From contig CALATT010000040.1 of NCBI GenBank assembly GCA_937891905.1, positions 1-18,502 of the forward strand: DNA of 18,502 nt, in the 5' to 3' direction. The DNA is from an uncultured Bacteroidales bacterium. GTDB taxonomy: Bacteria; Bacteroidota; Bacteroidia; Bacteroidales; Paludibacteraceae. Of the stretch, positions 5,906 through 13,890 are shown piece after piece. How positions within the stretch are numbered: the stretch's first letter is position 1; every line of letters starts with the position of its first letter. The position numbers and the translations under genes are program-made. The notes below the pieces were generated by a model that saw only the letters and a list, made by a program, of their open reading frames with translations, had not been told where the DNA came from and made no database searches.

Positions 5906-8530
5906 ATGGACAGCAATAATCAATACTATGTATCAGGTGGTAATAATGCATACTACCAACCTGGAGGTAATCAGCAGTATTATCAGCAAGGTAATCAGCT
6001 ATATTACCAGCAAGATCCTCAAAGCGAAAATGAAGAGGATAGTTCACTCAGTTTTAATCCATTAGAGTGGATATTCACATTCCTACACTATTGGTATCTA
6101 TTTGTGATTGCTATCGTGATAGCATTAGGTTTGGCGATGCTTAAAAATCGCCGTTGGATACCTACTTATTTCTCACAAGGCACTATTGTAATCAAAGAGA
6201 GCAGCACATATGGCGGTTCTGCATCTGCTTTGATGCAAGGATTTGGTGTGGACGCGGGATATAAGAATGTGAATAACCAAATGATCATGTTAGGATCGTA
6301 TGACCTGATGAGCCGTGTGGTGGATTCGTTGCCATTCTTGGAAGTGGAGTATATCACTCAAGGACGATTCAAGACACGCTCTCTGTATCGCCAAACACCT
6401 ATCGTGATAGAACACCACCGTATTGAACCAAGTGCATATGGAGTGCTATACCAAATTTCATTCAATAAAGATGGTTCATTCCGTATCTCTTCTACAGAGG
6501 AATCACAGTCTATTCAGATAGATGCACATTATGGTGAGGCAATAAGTTGTAGTCTTTTTGATATCACTATTTGGCCTACGGAACTGATGACTAATTCGGG
6601 ACGCTTATATTTCCGTTTTAGAAGTCACGAGTCCTTGGTGGATGAGTTTATGAGCCGCTTGCAGTTGTCATTCGTGACCGAAGGATCAACGGTATTGGCT
6701 CTTTCCCTCGTAAGTGAAACACCACAGCGAGACTGCGAATTTCTTGATAAACTGGCAGAAATATACCTTCTGCAAAACTTAGAGCAAAAGAATGAGGTAG
6801 CAGAGAATTCTATTCGATTTATCAACGAGCAATTGGATTTGCTACAAGCATCTTTGCAAGTGTCTGAAGGAGCGATGACAGATTTCCGTCAGGAGAATAA
6901 ATTCGTGGATGTCAACTCCTACGCAGGTCAGTTAATGGGGCGTATTTCTGAGTATGAGCAGCAGCAGATGGCTCTCCGTTTGCGCGAAACCTATTTCGAT
7001 TATCTCATCAATTATATTCATCAGAATATAGAGAAGGACGCTGTTATAGCACCTACTTCAATGGGTGTGAATGAACCCATGCTGATGACGCTCGTACAGC
7101 AACTCAACGACTTGCGTATCCAACGAGGCGAATTGACCGAGAAGAATGTCTATTATGCTAAGTTTACAAAGGATATCGAGAATGTAAAGAAAGCAATAGA
7201 GGAAGTAGTTGGCTCGATGCGTGCTTCACTTGAAATAGAGCGAGAAGATCTACAAAACCGCTATAGAGAAGTAGAATTGGCAATCAAGACCTTGCCTGAG
7301 AAAGAATTGCAGATGGTAGAGATTGAGCGTAATTATCGTATTGATGATAACTATTACACTTTCTTCTTACAAAAACGCGCGGAGGCAGAGATTCAAAAAG
7401 CATCTAATACGCCAGATAATAGTATTATGGATAAAGCGCGTACAACCGCTATCATGAATGCTAAAGCGAAATCCAAAACAACAACTACCTATCTCGTTAT
7501 TGGTTTCCTTATCCCATTATTACTTATTATCTTAAGCGAATTACTCAATAATAAGATCCGTTCTCCAAAGGATGTGTTGCGCCTAAAGAGTTTCCGATTG
7601 ATAGGTACGCTTCGTCATGCTAAGAGTCAAAATCCTACATTGGTTCGTGCTTCGCCTCGCTCCAGTTATGCAGAAATGCTGCGTGCAATACGAACACGAT
7701 TGGAATTCCTATTGAAGCGCAAAGATAAGATGGTGATTTGTGTCACATCTACCGAGTCCGGAGATGGTAAAACATTCTTATCAACCAACTTGGCGGCCCT
7801 ATACTCCATGACAGGTAAGAAAACATTGCTCATCGACCTTGACTTACGCAAACCAAATATACATACGAAATTGGGACTTGAAAACGGCATGGGTATGTCC
7901 AATTACTTAATTGGTGATTGTGAAATAGAGGATATTCTAATGACCAATACACCATTTGGTTTTGATCTGATGCGTGCCGGTACTATTCCTCCTAACCCAG
8001 GCGAATTGGTTCACTCAGATAAGATGACGAATATGATAAACGCTATGCGCGAGAAATACGATTATATTGTGATGGATACATCTCCTATCGGTCTGGTGCC
8101 TGATGCATATGCATTAATCAATAATAGCGATTTGTGCTTGTATGTTATTCGCTGTATGCAAACCAATAAATCATTCTGCAAGCAGACATTAGAGCAGATG
8201 ATGGAGGTGGTGGATAATACAGAAAAAGTGCAAATTGTGCTATCTGATGTACCTACCGAAGGACGCCACTCTTACGGCTCTGGTTATGGCTATGGTTATG
8301 GAGGATACGGCGGTTATGGTTATGGCCATTTAGGCTATGGAGGCTATGGCGGTTATGGTTACGGTTATGGTAATAAGAAACCATCTAAGCGCTTTGGAAA
8401 AATCTATGGTAAGATATATGGTAAATTGGCCAAAGAAGATGATGCTTATCGCTCTTATTATTACTATCATCATGAGGAAGATGATGAAGAGACACAAGCA
8501 AATGAGTCAACAAATACAAACAAGGCTTAA
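5906..8530 (+). CDS. Wzc-like polysaccharide co-polymerase/BY-kinase
   Basis: This inner-membrane protein of 874 residues couples chain-length control to tyrosine autophosphorylation and contacts the OPX channel. Order: a Tyr/Gln/Asn-rich cytoplasmic N-tail (residues 3-38), TM1 (about 63-80), and a Wzz-type periplasmic domain with long helices (about 285-345 and 430-500) carrying the GNVR-like ELQMVEIERNYRIDDNYY. TM2 is at about 528-548, followed by the cytoplasmic kinase. Walker A is STESGDGKTF (615-624), Walker A' is LIDLDLRKP (642-650) and Walker B is YIVMDTSP (720-727). The C-tail has a Gly-Tyr-rich block (about 789-823) and a YYYY cluster (about 852-855), the usual autophosphorylation sites, though the block is unusually long. 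It is the last gene of the operon, 11 nt before the terminator hairpin. wzc and etk are the nearest named relatives; no symbol is assigned. Confidence 0.95.
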   Translation: MDSNNQYYVSGGNNAYYQPGGNQQYYQQGNQLYYQQDPQSENEEDSSLSFNPLEWIFTFLHYWYLFVIAIVIALGLAMLKNRRWIPTYFSQGTIVIKESSTYGGSASALMQGFGVDAGYKNVNNQMIMLGSYDLMSRVVDSLPFLEVEYITQGRFKTRSLYRQTPIVIEHHRIEPSAYGVLYQISFNKDGSFRISSTEESQSIQIDAHYGEAISCSLFDITIWPTELMTNSGRLYFRFRSHESLVDEFMSRLQLSFVTEGSTVLALSLVSETPQRDCEFLDKLAEIYLLQNLEQKNEVAENSIRFINEQLDLLQASLQVSEGAMTDFRQENKFVDVNSYAGQLMGRISEYEQQQMALRLRETYFDYLINYIHQNIEKDAVIAPTSMGVNEPMLMTLVQQLNDLRIQRGELTEKNVYYAKFTKDIENVKKAIEEVVGSMRASLEIEREDLQNRYREVELAIKTLPEKELQMVEIERNYRIDDNYYTFFLQKRAEAEIQKASNTPDNSIMDKARTTAIMNAKAKSKTTTTYLVIGFLIPLLLIILSELLNNKIRSPKDVLRLKSFRLIGTLRHAKSQNPTLVRASPRSSYAEMLRAIRTRLEFLLKRKDKMVICVTSTESGDGKTFLSTNLAALYSMTGKKTLLIDLDLRKPNIHTKLGLENGMGMSNYLIGDCEIEDILMTNTPFGFDLMRAGTIPPNPGELVHSDKMTNMINAMREKYDYIVMDTSPIGLVPDAYALINNSDLCLYVIRCMQTNKSFCKQTLEQMMEVVDNTEKVQIVLSDVPTEGRHSYGSGYGYGYGGYGGYGYGHLGYGGYGGYGYGYGNKKPSKRFGKIYGKIYGKLAKEDDAYRSYYYYHHEEDDEETQANESTNTNKA

Positions 8531-8531
8531 A

Positions 8532-9917
8532 TCAGAAATGAGAGGGGACGCAAAAATGCGTCTCTTCTTTTGTAATGGGATGTATAAATCGTATCTCTGC
8601 TGCGTGGAGCATTAGTCTTTCTCTTGGCTGACCATAGAGGCGGTCTCCTACAATGGGTGCGTTTAGACCCTCTATATGCGCAGCATGGACGCGAAGTTGA
8701 TGAGTACGACCTGTAAGCGGGAATAGATCAACGAGCAGTGTGCCATCAGGACGCTTGGCGCGAAGATGATAACGGGTAATGGCCACTTTGCCATGCGCAT
8801 GATTAACCATCTGTCTGGGACGGTCAAACGGATTAGGTAATAAGGGCAACTCAATCGTTCCTTCTATGCCAGGAGAAGTGGATGCGAGTGGAGAATGGGG
8901 CAAAGGCATTAGGACTGCCTCGTAACGCTTCAATATATCTCGGCGCTGGAAATAAGATTGTAATTGCTTGTATATTGTAGGCTCTTTGGCAAGGATAAGT
9001 AGTCCACTCGTATCCTGATCTAATCGATGAGCGGCTTGCAAGAAAGGCAAGTGGTACTTTTGCTGCAGCCATGTACACGCATCCATATCTTCGCCTTTAC
9101 CTGGCACAGAGAGCAATCCAGCGGGTTTATTGATAACGATGAGATAGTCATCTTCGTGCAAGATATCTATTTGCTCGCATAAATGGTTCATAGACGATGA
9201 TAAGCCTGCTTCGTCCATCTCAATACCATGAAGCAAATGGCGTAAGATAGGTACACATCTACTGGAACAAGGCGCATAGAAAAATCCCTCTTGTCGTAAT
9301 TCGTTGATAGGAGGTCGCCCCACCCAAAACTCAGCCAAAGCGATGGGAGTGAGTTGATGACTGATAGCATATTGTAGCAGTTTGGGCGCGCAGCATTCAC
9401 CAGCACCCGATGGAGGCATTGTAATACGACCGTCCTGTAGGGTAGTTTGCTTATCTGTCCATTCATCCAAAGTGAGAATACGCTTCTCGGAGGCAAAAAT
9501 ATCCAATAGATTACGACTATTGCCTATCGTATTGGTTACTTGAAAATCCGCAAATAATAAGCGCTGCAAGCGCTGTGACTCCTCTTTGCTTGTTCCAATC
9601 GGCATTTCTCGGGGCATGTATATAGGCGGTACGAAACCATCATGCGTATAACTGCCATCTAATAAAGCCGAGAAGGCCCGCAGATAAGCATAAGACAAAT
9701 CATCACATCGCACCACCAATACCCCGAACATCTTGCCATGCTGTAGCAGTTCGCTTTGAGGGTGGGAGACTATATATTGATGCATATAGTCTATGGTCTC
9801 TCGCGCTGCTTGCTGAGCCAAAGGGTGGGGCGGAAGGGTGTAGGGCGATACGAAATGAGTAGGTCTATCGCAGTCAAAAACACCCATAGGTAGGCTATGT
9901 AATAAAGGATTATTCAT
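8532..9917 (-). CDS. RluA-family pseudouridine synthase with N-terminal extension
   Basis: This enzyme would isomerise specific uridines in rRNA or tRNA to pseudouridine. In the 461-residue product, the catalytic domain occupies about residues 250-461. HEDDYLIVINKPAGLLSVPG (254-273) opens it, the catalytic motif HRLDQDTSG (297-305) holds D300, and GRTHQLRVH (403-411) is the second conserved block. About 245 residues precede it, including PPSGAGECCAPKLLQYA (168-184), ALAEFWVG (193-200) and a Cys pair in CSSRCVPIL (217-225). The same extension occurs in longer RluA-like proteins of Bacteroidota and gammaproteobacteria. Target RNA is unknown. No S4 domain is visible. The last codons form the terminator of the convergent operon. 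It is monocistronic, read from a promoter shared back-to-back with the DUF1846 gene. Confidence 0.93.
   Translation of the reverse strand: MNNPLLHSLPMGVFDCDRPTHFVSPYTLPPHPLAQQAARETIDYMHQYIVSHPQSELLQHGKMFGVLVVRCDDLSYAYLRAFSALLDGSYTHDGFVPPIYMPREMPIGTSKEESQRLQRLLFADFQVTNTIGNSRNLLDIFASEKRILTLDEWTDKQTTLQDGRITMPPSGAGECCAPKLLQYAISHQLTPIALAEFWVGRPPINELRQEGFFYAPCSSRCVPILRHLLHGIEMDEAGLSSSMNHLCEQIDILHEDDYLIVINKPAGLLSVPGKGEDMDACTWLQQKYHLPFLQAAHRLDQDTSGLLILAKEPTIYKQLQSYFQRRDILKRYEAVLMPLPHSPLASTSPGIEGTIELPLLPNPFDRPRQMVNHAHGKVAITRYHLRAKRPDGTLLVDLFPLTGRTHQLRVHAAHIEGLNAPIVGDRLYGQPRERLMLHAAEIRFIHPITKEETHFCVPSHF
8541..8572 (+). terminator. Rho-independent terminator of the polysaccharide operon
   Basis: A 12-bp stem pairs 8541-8552 (AGAGGGGACGCA) with 8557-8568 (TGCGTCTCTTCT), with two G-U pairs in the transcript and a tight AAAA loop. 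A short T-run (8568-8571) follows. It starts 11 nt after the wzc-like stop codon. The hairpin also lies within the last coding codons of the convergent minus-strand gene, which stops at 8532. In the minus direction the trailing T-run is weak, so termination is mainly predicted for the plus strand. Confidence 0.85.
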
Positions 9918-9927
9918 AAATCGGAGA

Positions 9928-9959
9928 CAAAAGTAGTATAAATTTTCTAAATATACAAA
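9928..9959 (-). promoter_or_regulatory. Bacteroidota-type promoter of the pseudouridine synthase gene
   Basis: On the minus strand the -33 element TTTG (9959-9956) is separated by exactly 20 nt from a -7 box TACTTTTG (9935-9928), matching TAnnTTTG. The start codon (9917-9915) is 10 nt further on, so the leader is very short. Confidence 0.75.
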
Positions 9960-9964
9960 TTATA

Positions 9965-9996
9965 CTTGCGTATTTGCAAAAAAAGTAGTACTTTTG
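9965..9996 (+). promoter_or_regulatory. Bacteroidota-type promoter of the DUF1846 gene
   Basis: A -33 element CTTG (9965-9968) is followed after 20 nt by the -7 box TACTTTTG (9989-9996). The ATG is at 10025, giving a leader of about 20-25 nt. The box and spacing are identical to those of the divergent promoter on the other strand. Confidence 0.75.
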
Positions 9997-10024
9997 CAGT
10001 TGAATTTGAAAATCTTTTTATTAC

Positions 10025-11497
10025 ATGAATCCAATGCAGTTCGCATTTGACAATGATAAGTATATCCGCATTCAGTCGGAGCATATTCGTGAGCGCATAG
10101 CTCAGTTTGGTAATAAACTCTATTTGGAGTTAGGCGGCAAGCTGTTTGACGACATGCATGCCAGTCGGGTGTTGCCTGGTTTTATGCCAGATAGCAAGTT
10201 GCGTATGCTCACGCAGTTGCGCGACTCGTTGGAGATAGTGATTGTTATCTCTGCATTGGATATAGAGCGTAATAAAGTGCGTCAGGACTTAGGTATCACT
10301 TACGATGAGGATGTGCTTCGTTTGCGCGATGCCTTTATAGAACGCGGATTTTTAGTCTCTTCGGTCGTCATTACCCATTATTCTGGTCAGCGTTCGGCGG
10401 ACACCTATCGCCAGCGTTTGGAGCGCATAGGAATACAAGTATATTACCACTATATGATTGATGGTTATCCCCATAATATAGAACTCATTGCTTCGGACGA
10501 GGGATTTGGTAAGAATGATTTTGTGGAGACTACTCGTCCGCTCGTGGTAGTAACAGCTCCTGGTGGCGGTAGTGGTAAGATGGCTGTTTGTCTCAGTCAG
10601 TTGTATGGCGAGCAGAAAAGAGGTCGTGAGTCAGGATACGCCAAGTTTGAGACTTTCCCTGTATGGAACTTACCGCTCAAGCATCCTATTAATGTTGCAT
10701 ACGAGGCCGCTACAGCGGATTTGCAAGATGTGAATATGATTGATCCTTTCCACCTCGAGGCATATGGTGAGACGGCTGTGAACTATAATCGCGATATAGA
10801 AATTTATCCTGTCCTGGATGCACTCTTCACATCTATCTACGGCGCTAATCCTTATAAGTCGCCTACGAATATGGGTGTGAATATGGTAGGCTTTTGTATT
10901 AGCAATGAGGATACATGTTGTGAAGCCAGCAAGCAGGAGATTATTCGCCGTTATTACCAAGCCTTATGCCGCATGGCAAATGGCGCATGTAATGATAATG
11001 AAATCAAGAAACTTGCACTATTGCAAAAGCAAGTAGGTATCAATACTGCTTACCGCAAGTCAACAGTGGCAGCGCGTGAGCGTAAGGAGCAGTCTTTTGC
11101 GGACGCAGCAGCGGCTATTGAATTGCCTGATGGACGCATTATCACAGCTAAATCAAGTGCATTATTGGGATCGTCTGCAGCGTTATTGCTTAATGTGGTG
11201 AAGGAATTGGCGGGTATTGACAATGCTATCAATCTAATTCCACAGAATATGATTGAACCTATTCAAAAGACGAAAATTGAATACCTACATGGCCGCAATC
11301 CTCGCTTGCATACAGATGAGGTGTTAGTAGCGCTCTCTGTGCTCTCTTTGGGGGATGAGAACTGCCGCAAGGCATTAGAGGCGTTGCCGTTACTCAAAGG
11401 ATGCCAAGCACATTCAACCGTCATGCTCAACGAGGTGGACCAACGCACATTCACCAAATTAGGTATTAACATCACTTGCGATCCTTCACGCAATTAA
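10025..11497 (+). CDS. DUF1846 family protein of unknown function
   Basis: The 490-residue product belongs to the DUF1846 family, cytoplasmic proteins conserved across Bacteroidota and Firmicutes without an assigned reaction. The start (about 1-30: FDNDKYIRIQSEHIRERI, then LYLELGGKLFDDMHASRVLPGF) is typical. A glycine-rich loop TAPGGGSGKMAVCLSQLY lies at 177-194 and resembles a phosphate- or nucleotide-binding turn without being a canonical Walker A. LPLKHPINVAYEAATADL, then MIDPFHLEAYG and NPYKSPTNMGVNM form further conserved blocks. The C-terminal part has LPDGRIITAKSS and NPRLHTDEVL. Full family length with no signal peptide or membrane segment. It stands alone between its own promoter and terminator, so context gives no hint of function. 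The family call is firm; the function is unknown. Confidence 0.93.
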   Translation: MNPMQFAFDNDKYIRIQSEHIRERIAQFGNKLYLELGGKLFDDMHASRVLPGFMPDSKLRMLTQLRDSLEIVIVISALDIERNKVRQDLGITYDEDVLRLRDAFIERGFLVSSVVITHYSGQRSADTYRQRLERIGIQVYYHYMIDGYPHNIELIASDEGFGKNDFVETTRPLVVVTAPGGGSGKMAVCLSQLYGEQKRGRESGYAKFETFPVWNLPLKHPINVAYEAATADLQDVNMIDPFHLEAYGETAVNYNRDIEIYPVLDALFTSIYGANPYKSPTNMGVNMVGFCISNEDTCCEASKQEIIRRYYQALCRMANGACNDNEIKKLALLQKQVGINTAYRKSTVAARERKEQSFADAAAAIELPDGRIITAKSSALLGSSAALLLNVVKELAGIDNAINLIPQNMIEPIQKTKIEYLHGRNPRLHTDEVLVALSVLSLGDENCRKALEALPLLKGCQAHSTVMLNEVDQRTFTKLGINITCDPSRN

Positions 11498-11515
11498 AAG
11501 AGCACAAAAAATAAT

Positions 11516-11551
11516 AAAAAATGGCATACATCTTGCGTATGTCATTTTTTT
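11516..11551 (+). terminator. Rho-independent terminator of the DUF1846 gene
   Basis: A 14-bp stem pairs 11516-11529 (AAAAAATGGCATAC) with 11537-11550 (GTATGTCATTTTTT), with one G-U pair and a 7-nt loop (11530-11536). A run of seven T (11545-11551) completes it. The CTTG in the loop appears to serve as the -33 element of the next promoter. Confidence 0.93.
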
Positions 11552-11563
11552 GTTGTACCTTTG
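11532..11563 (+). promoter_or_regulatory. Promoter of the cobalamin uptake operon
   Basis: CTTG (11532-11535) and the -7 box TACCTTTG (11556-11563) are separated by 20 nt, the same spacing as in the two promoters near 9950. Transcription would begin around 11570, right at the 5' end of the cobalamin riboswitch, which supports the call. Confidence 0.78.
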
Positions 11564-11571
11564 CACCGCAT

Positions 11572-11791
11572 TTGGTTCTTGCAGATGAATGTCTCATCTG
11601 CGGCTAAGAGGGAAACAGGTGAGATTCCTGTACAGACCCGCTGCTGTAAGTGCTGAATACAAGCTATTTACTATCTAATCCACTGAAATGGTTTATCGCT
11701 GATAAACAAACATTTTGGGAAGGAAAATAGCTTGAGCATAAGTCAGAAGACCTGCCAGTGCGATTAATTGAAAGTCCTCCGGGATTAGGAC
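11572..11791 (+). ncRNA. Cobalamin (AdoCbl-type) riboswitch controlling btuB
   Basis: The leader binds a cobalamin and represses uptake genes. The conserved core is present: an 8-bp hairpin GCAGATGA/TCATCTGC (11581-11588/11594-11601), GGGAA (about 11610-11614), then GGTGAGATTCC and GACCCGCTGCTGTAAG (11635-11650). The B12 box AGTCAGAAGACCTGCC (11741-11756) differs from the usual AGTCAGGAGACCTGCC at one base. An optional arm is closed by a perfect 9-bp stem (11661-11669/11725-11733) and contains a 7-bp hairpin (11691-11697/11701-11707). The expression platform is P13: GTCCT (11774-11778) pairs with AGGAC (11787-11791), five bases before the ATG. Its loop CGGG (11780-11783) can pair with CCCG (11637-11640) in L5, the known kissing interaction. 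No T-run follows, so control is probably translational. Confidence 0.95.
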
Positions 11792-11796
11792 GAACA

Positions 11797-13890
11797 ATGG
11801 CAGAGAGAATTATTTCCATATTATTTTGGGCACTTTGTGCGTACTCCGTATTGGCAAGCAACCATGCGGGGCAAAACGCGTTGTATCCGTCCTTCGATAC
11901 ACAATATATTGATTCAAGCGATTTTACTATTGACGAAGTAGAGGTGACTGCGCGCGCATTAAAAAAAGATATTATCATCCCACAAGCACTCAAAGGACCC
12001 GAATTAGAGCGACTCAACGCATTGAGCGTTGCAGACGCGCTACGCTATTTCTCGGGCATACAAATTAAGGACTACGGCGGAGTGGGGGGGATCAAAACCA
12101 TCAATATCCGCTCCATGGGTAGCGAACAGACGGCTGTCTATTATAATGGAGTGCAACTTGGAAATGCCCAGAATGGTCAAGTGGACCTTGGACGCTTCTC
12201 GCTCGATAATATGGATCAAATACTGCTCTATAATGGGCAGAAGAGCGATATTTTTCAATCAGCAAGAGAATTCGGTGCCGCAGGAAACATCTACCTCAAT
12301 ACACGCAAACCTTATTTTAAAGCGGGCGAGCGTGTGCACACACGCGCAAAAATGCGGTTTGGATCCTTCGCTTTAGCAAATCCACAAGTGGGAGTAGATG
12401 TCAAACTAATGGAGAATATGGCACTCACCATGGATGCGGAATATGTCTATTCTAATGGTAAATACCCATTTCGATACCATCGTGTGCTACCTAATGGGCA
12501 AACGGCATATGATACAACTGCCATCCGCCAAAATGGAGATATAAACGCCATTCGAGCAGAAATCGGCTTGCATCATTATTACAGCAATACGGGTTTCTGG
12601 CGTGTACATGCCTATAACTATTGGAGCCAAAGAGGTATTCCTGGAGCCATAGTGAATAATGTATGGCGAAATGGGGAGCGGGTGGAGGACCGTAATACAT
12701 TCCTACAAGCGCAATGGCAAGAAGAATGGTTTGATAGATGGAATATGCGCATCTTGGCCAAGTATGCGAATGACTACACCCATTATATCAATCAAGATGA
12801 GCGATTATTACCATCAGATAATAAGTATCTACAACAAGAAGCATACCTCTCCATCGCCAATAAGGTGCAAGTATTCAATTGGTGGGACCTATCTATTGCC
12901 TATGACTACCAGTTCAATACTTTGAAACGAGCAAATATGCTCTTATTCCCCTCGGACCAAGCCACCCAGCATTTTGCGCGTCATTCCCATTGGTTGAGCG
13001 CAGCTACGGCGATGAATATCAAGGATTACCTGCGCATACAAGCCAGTGTGCTCATGACCCATGTACAAAATGCGGATACGAAAATCCAAACAGCCCAACC
13101 ACGCGTCACACCAGCTGTATTCTTCTCTTTTAGACCATACCCCAAGATAGACTTATCGCTTAATGCCTTCTATAAACATAGTTATCGCTATCCCACTTTT
13201 AATGACCTCTATTATACAGAGATAGGGGATGCTAACTTACGACCCGAATTGGCGCGTCAGCACTCTGTAGAAATCGTCTATAGCACACATCGTAACAATA
13301 CAACGCATATGCATGGCATGGGTTACGACCTTACCCTTTCTGCCTCGTATTATTATAATCGCGTGACAGATAAGATAATCGCTTATCCCAAAGGACAGCA
13401 ATTCCGATGGACAATGCTTAACTTAGGAGAAGTGAAAATCAATGGCGCAGATATACATGCCGATGTGTCTTGTTTCCTACCAATGCGATTTGTGCTCCGC
13501 ACCAGACTCAACTACACCTATCAGCATGCTATTGATATCACCAATACTAATGATACCTATTATGGTCATCAAATTCCTTATATCCCTTTGCATAGTGGAA
13601 GCGCGGTGGTAGGTTTGGATTGGGAAAGCAAACGAGGCGACCATTATGGACTCAATTACTCCTTTATCTATGTAGGGGAACGGTATGCACAGCAAGAGAA
13701 TACCATTTATAACTATGTGCAACCATGGTACACACACGATTTATCACTATACGGAGAATGGAATATACAAGCCTATATGCTCAAAGCAAATATAGAAATA
13801 AATAACTTGCTCGGACAGGATTACGAAGTAATTCAGAATTATCCGATGCCTAAACAAAACATACGATGCACACTCACCTTCATATATTAA
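11797..13890 (+). CDS. btuB: BtuB-like TonB-dependent cobalamin receptor
   Basis: This outer-membrane beta-barrel would import B12 using TonB energy. With ATG 11797 the product has 697 residues and a signal peptide (MAERIISILFWALCAYSVLA, cleavage near residue 20). A longer reading from GTG 11758 runs into the riboswitch B12-box region and is rejected. A TonB-box-like TIDEVEVTA (44-52) precedes the plug (about 55-165), with LSVADALRYFSGIQIKDYGG (76-95), INIRSMGSEQTAVYYNGVQL (102-121) and a plug end near EFGAAGNIYLNTRKP. The barrel fills the rest and ends in TFIY with an aromatic final residue. No SusC-type N-terminal carboxypeptidase-like domain is present, consistent with BtuB. The riboswitch upstream and the surface lipoproteins downstream make cobalamin the likely substrate. 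Confidence 0.93.
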   Translation: MAERIISILFWALCAYSVLASNHAGQNALYPSFDTQYIDSSDFTIDEVEVTARALKKDIIIPQALKGPELERLNALSVADALRYFSGIQIKDYGGVGGIKTINIRSMGSEQTAVYYNGVQLGNAQNGQVDLGRFSLDNMDQILLYNGQKSDIFQSAREFGAAGNIYLNTRKPYFKAGERVHTRAKMRFGSFALANPQVGVDVKLMENMALTMDAEYVYSNGKYPFRYHRVLPNGQTAYDTTAIRQNGDINAIRAEIGLHHYYSNTGFWRVHAYNYWSQRGIPGAIVNNVWRNGERVEDRNTFLQAQWQEEWFDRWNMRILAKYANDYTHYINQDERLLPSDNKYLQQEAYLSIANKVQVFNWWDLSIAYDYQFNTLKRANMLLFPSDQATQHFARHSHWLSAATAMNIKDYLRIQASVLMTHVQNADTKIQTAQPRVTPAVFFSFRPYPKIDLSLNAFYKHSYRYPTFNDLYYTEIGDANLRPELARQHSVEIVYSTHRNNTTHMHGMGYDLTLSASYYYNRVTDKIIAYPKGQQFRWTMLNLGEVKINGADIHADVSCFLPMRFVLRTRLNYTYQHAIDITNTNDTYYGHQIPYIPLHSGSAVVGLDWESKRGDHYGLNYSFIYVGERYAQQENTIYNYVQPWYTHDLSLYGEWNIQAYMLKANIEINNLLGQDYEVIQNYPMPKQNIRCTLTFIY

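Noticed and set aside
8270..8374. Gly-Tyr block as a DNA tandem repeat or CRISPR-like array
   Set aside because: Units are irregular GGT/TAT codon mixtures that encode the kinase tail in frame. There are no spacers.
8337..8615. Open frame overlapping the end of the wzc-like gene in another frame
   Set aside because: It is a shadow of the repetitive Gly-Tyr codons and runs through the terminator; no family features.
11758..11796. Longer btuB reading frame from GTG 11758
   Set aside because: This stretch is the riboswitch B12-box end and P13. The signal peptide begins at ATG 11797.
11498..11796. Possible small gene in the 299-nt gap before btuB
   Set aside because: The gap is fully explained by the terminator, promoter and cobalamin riboswitch. 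The minus-strand frame at 11664-12017 crosses conserved RNA elements and looks spurious.
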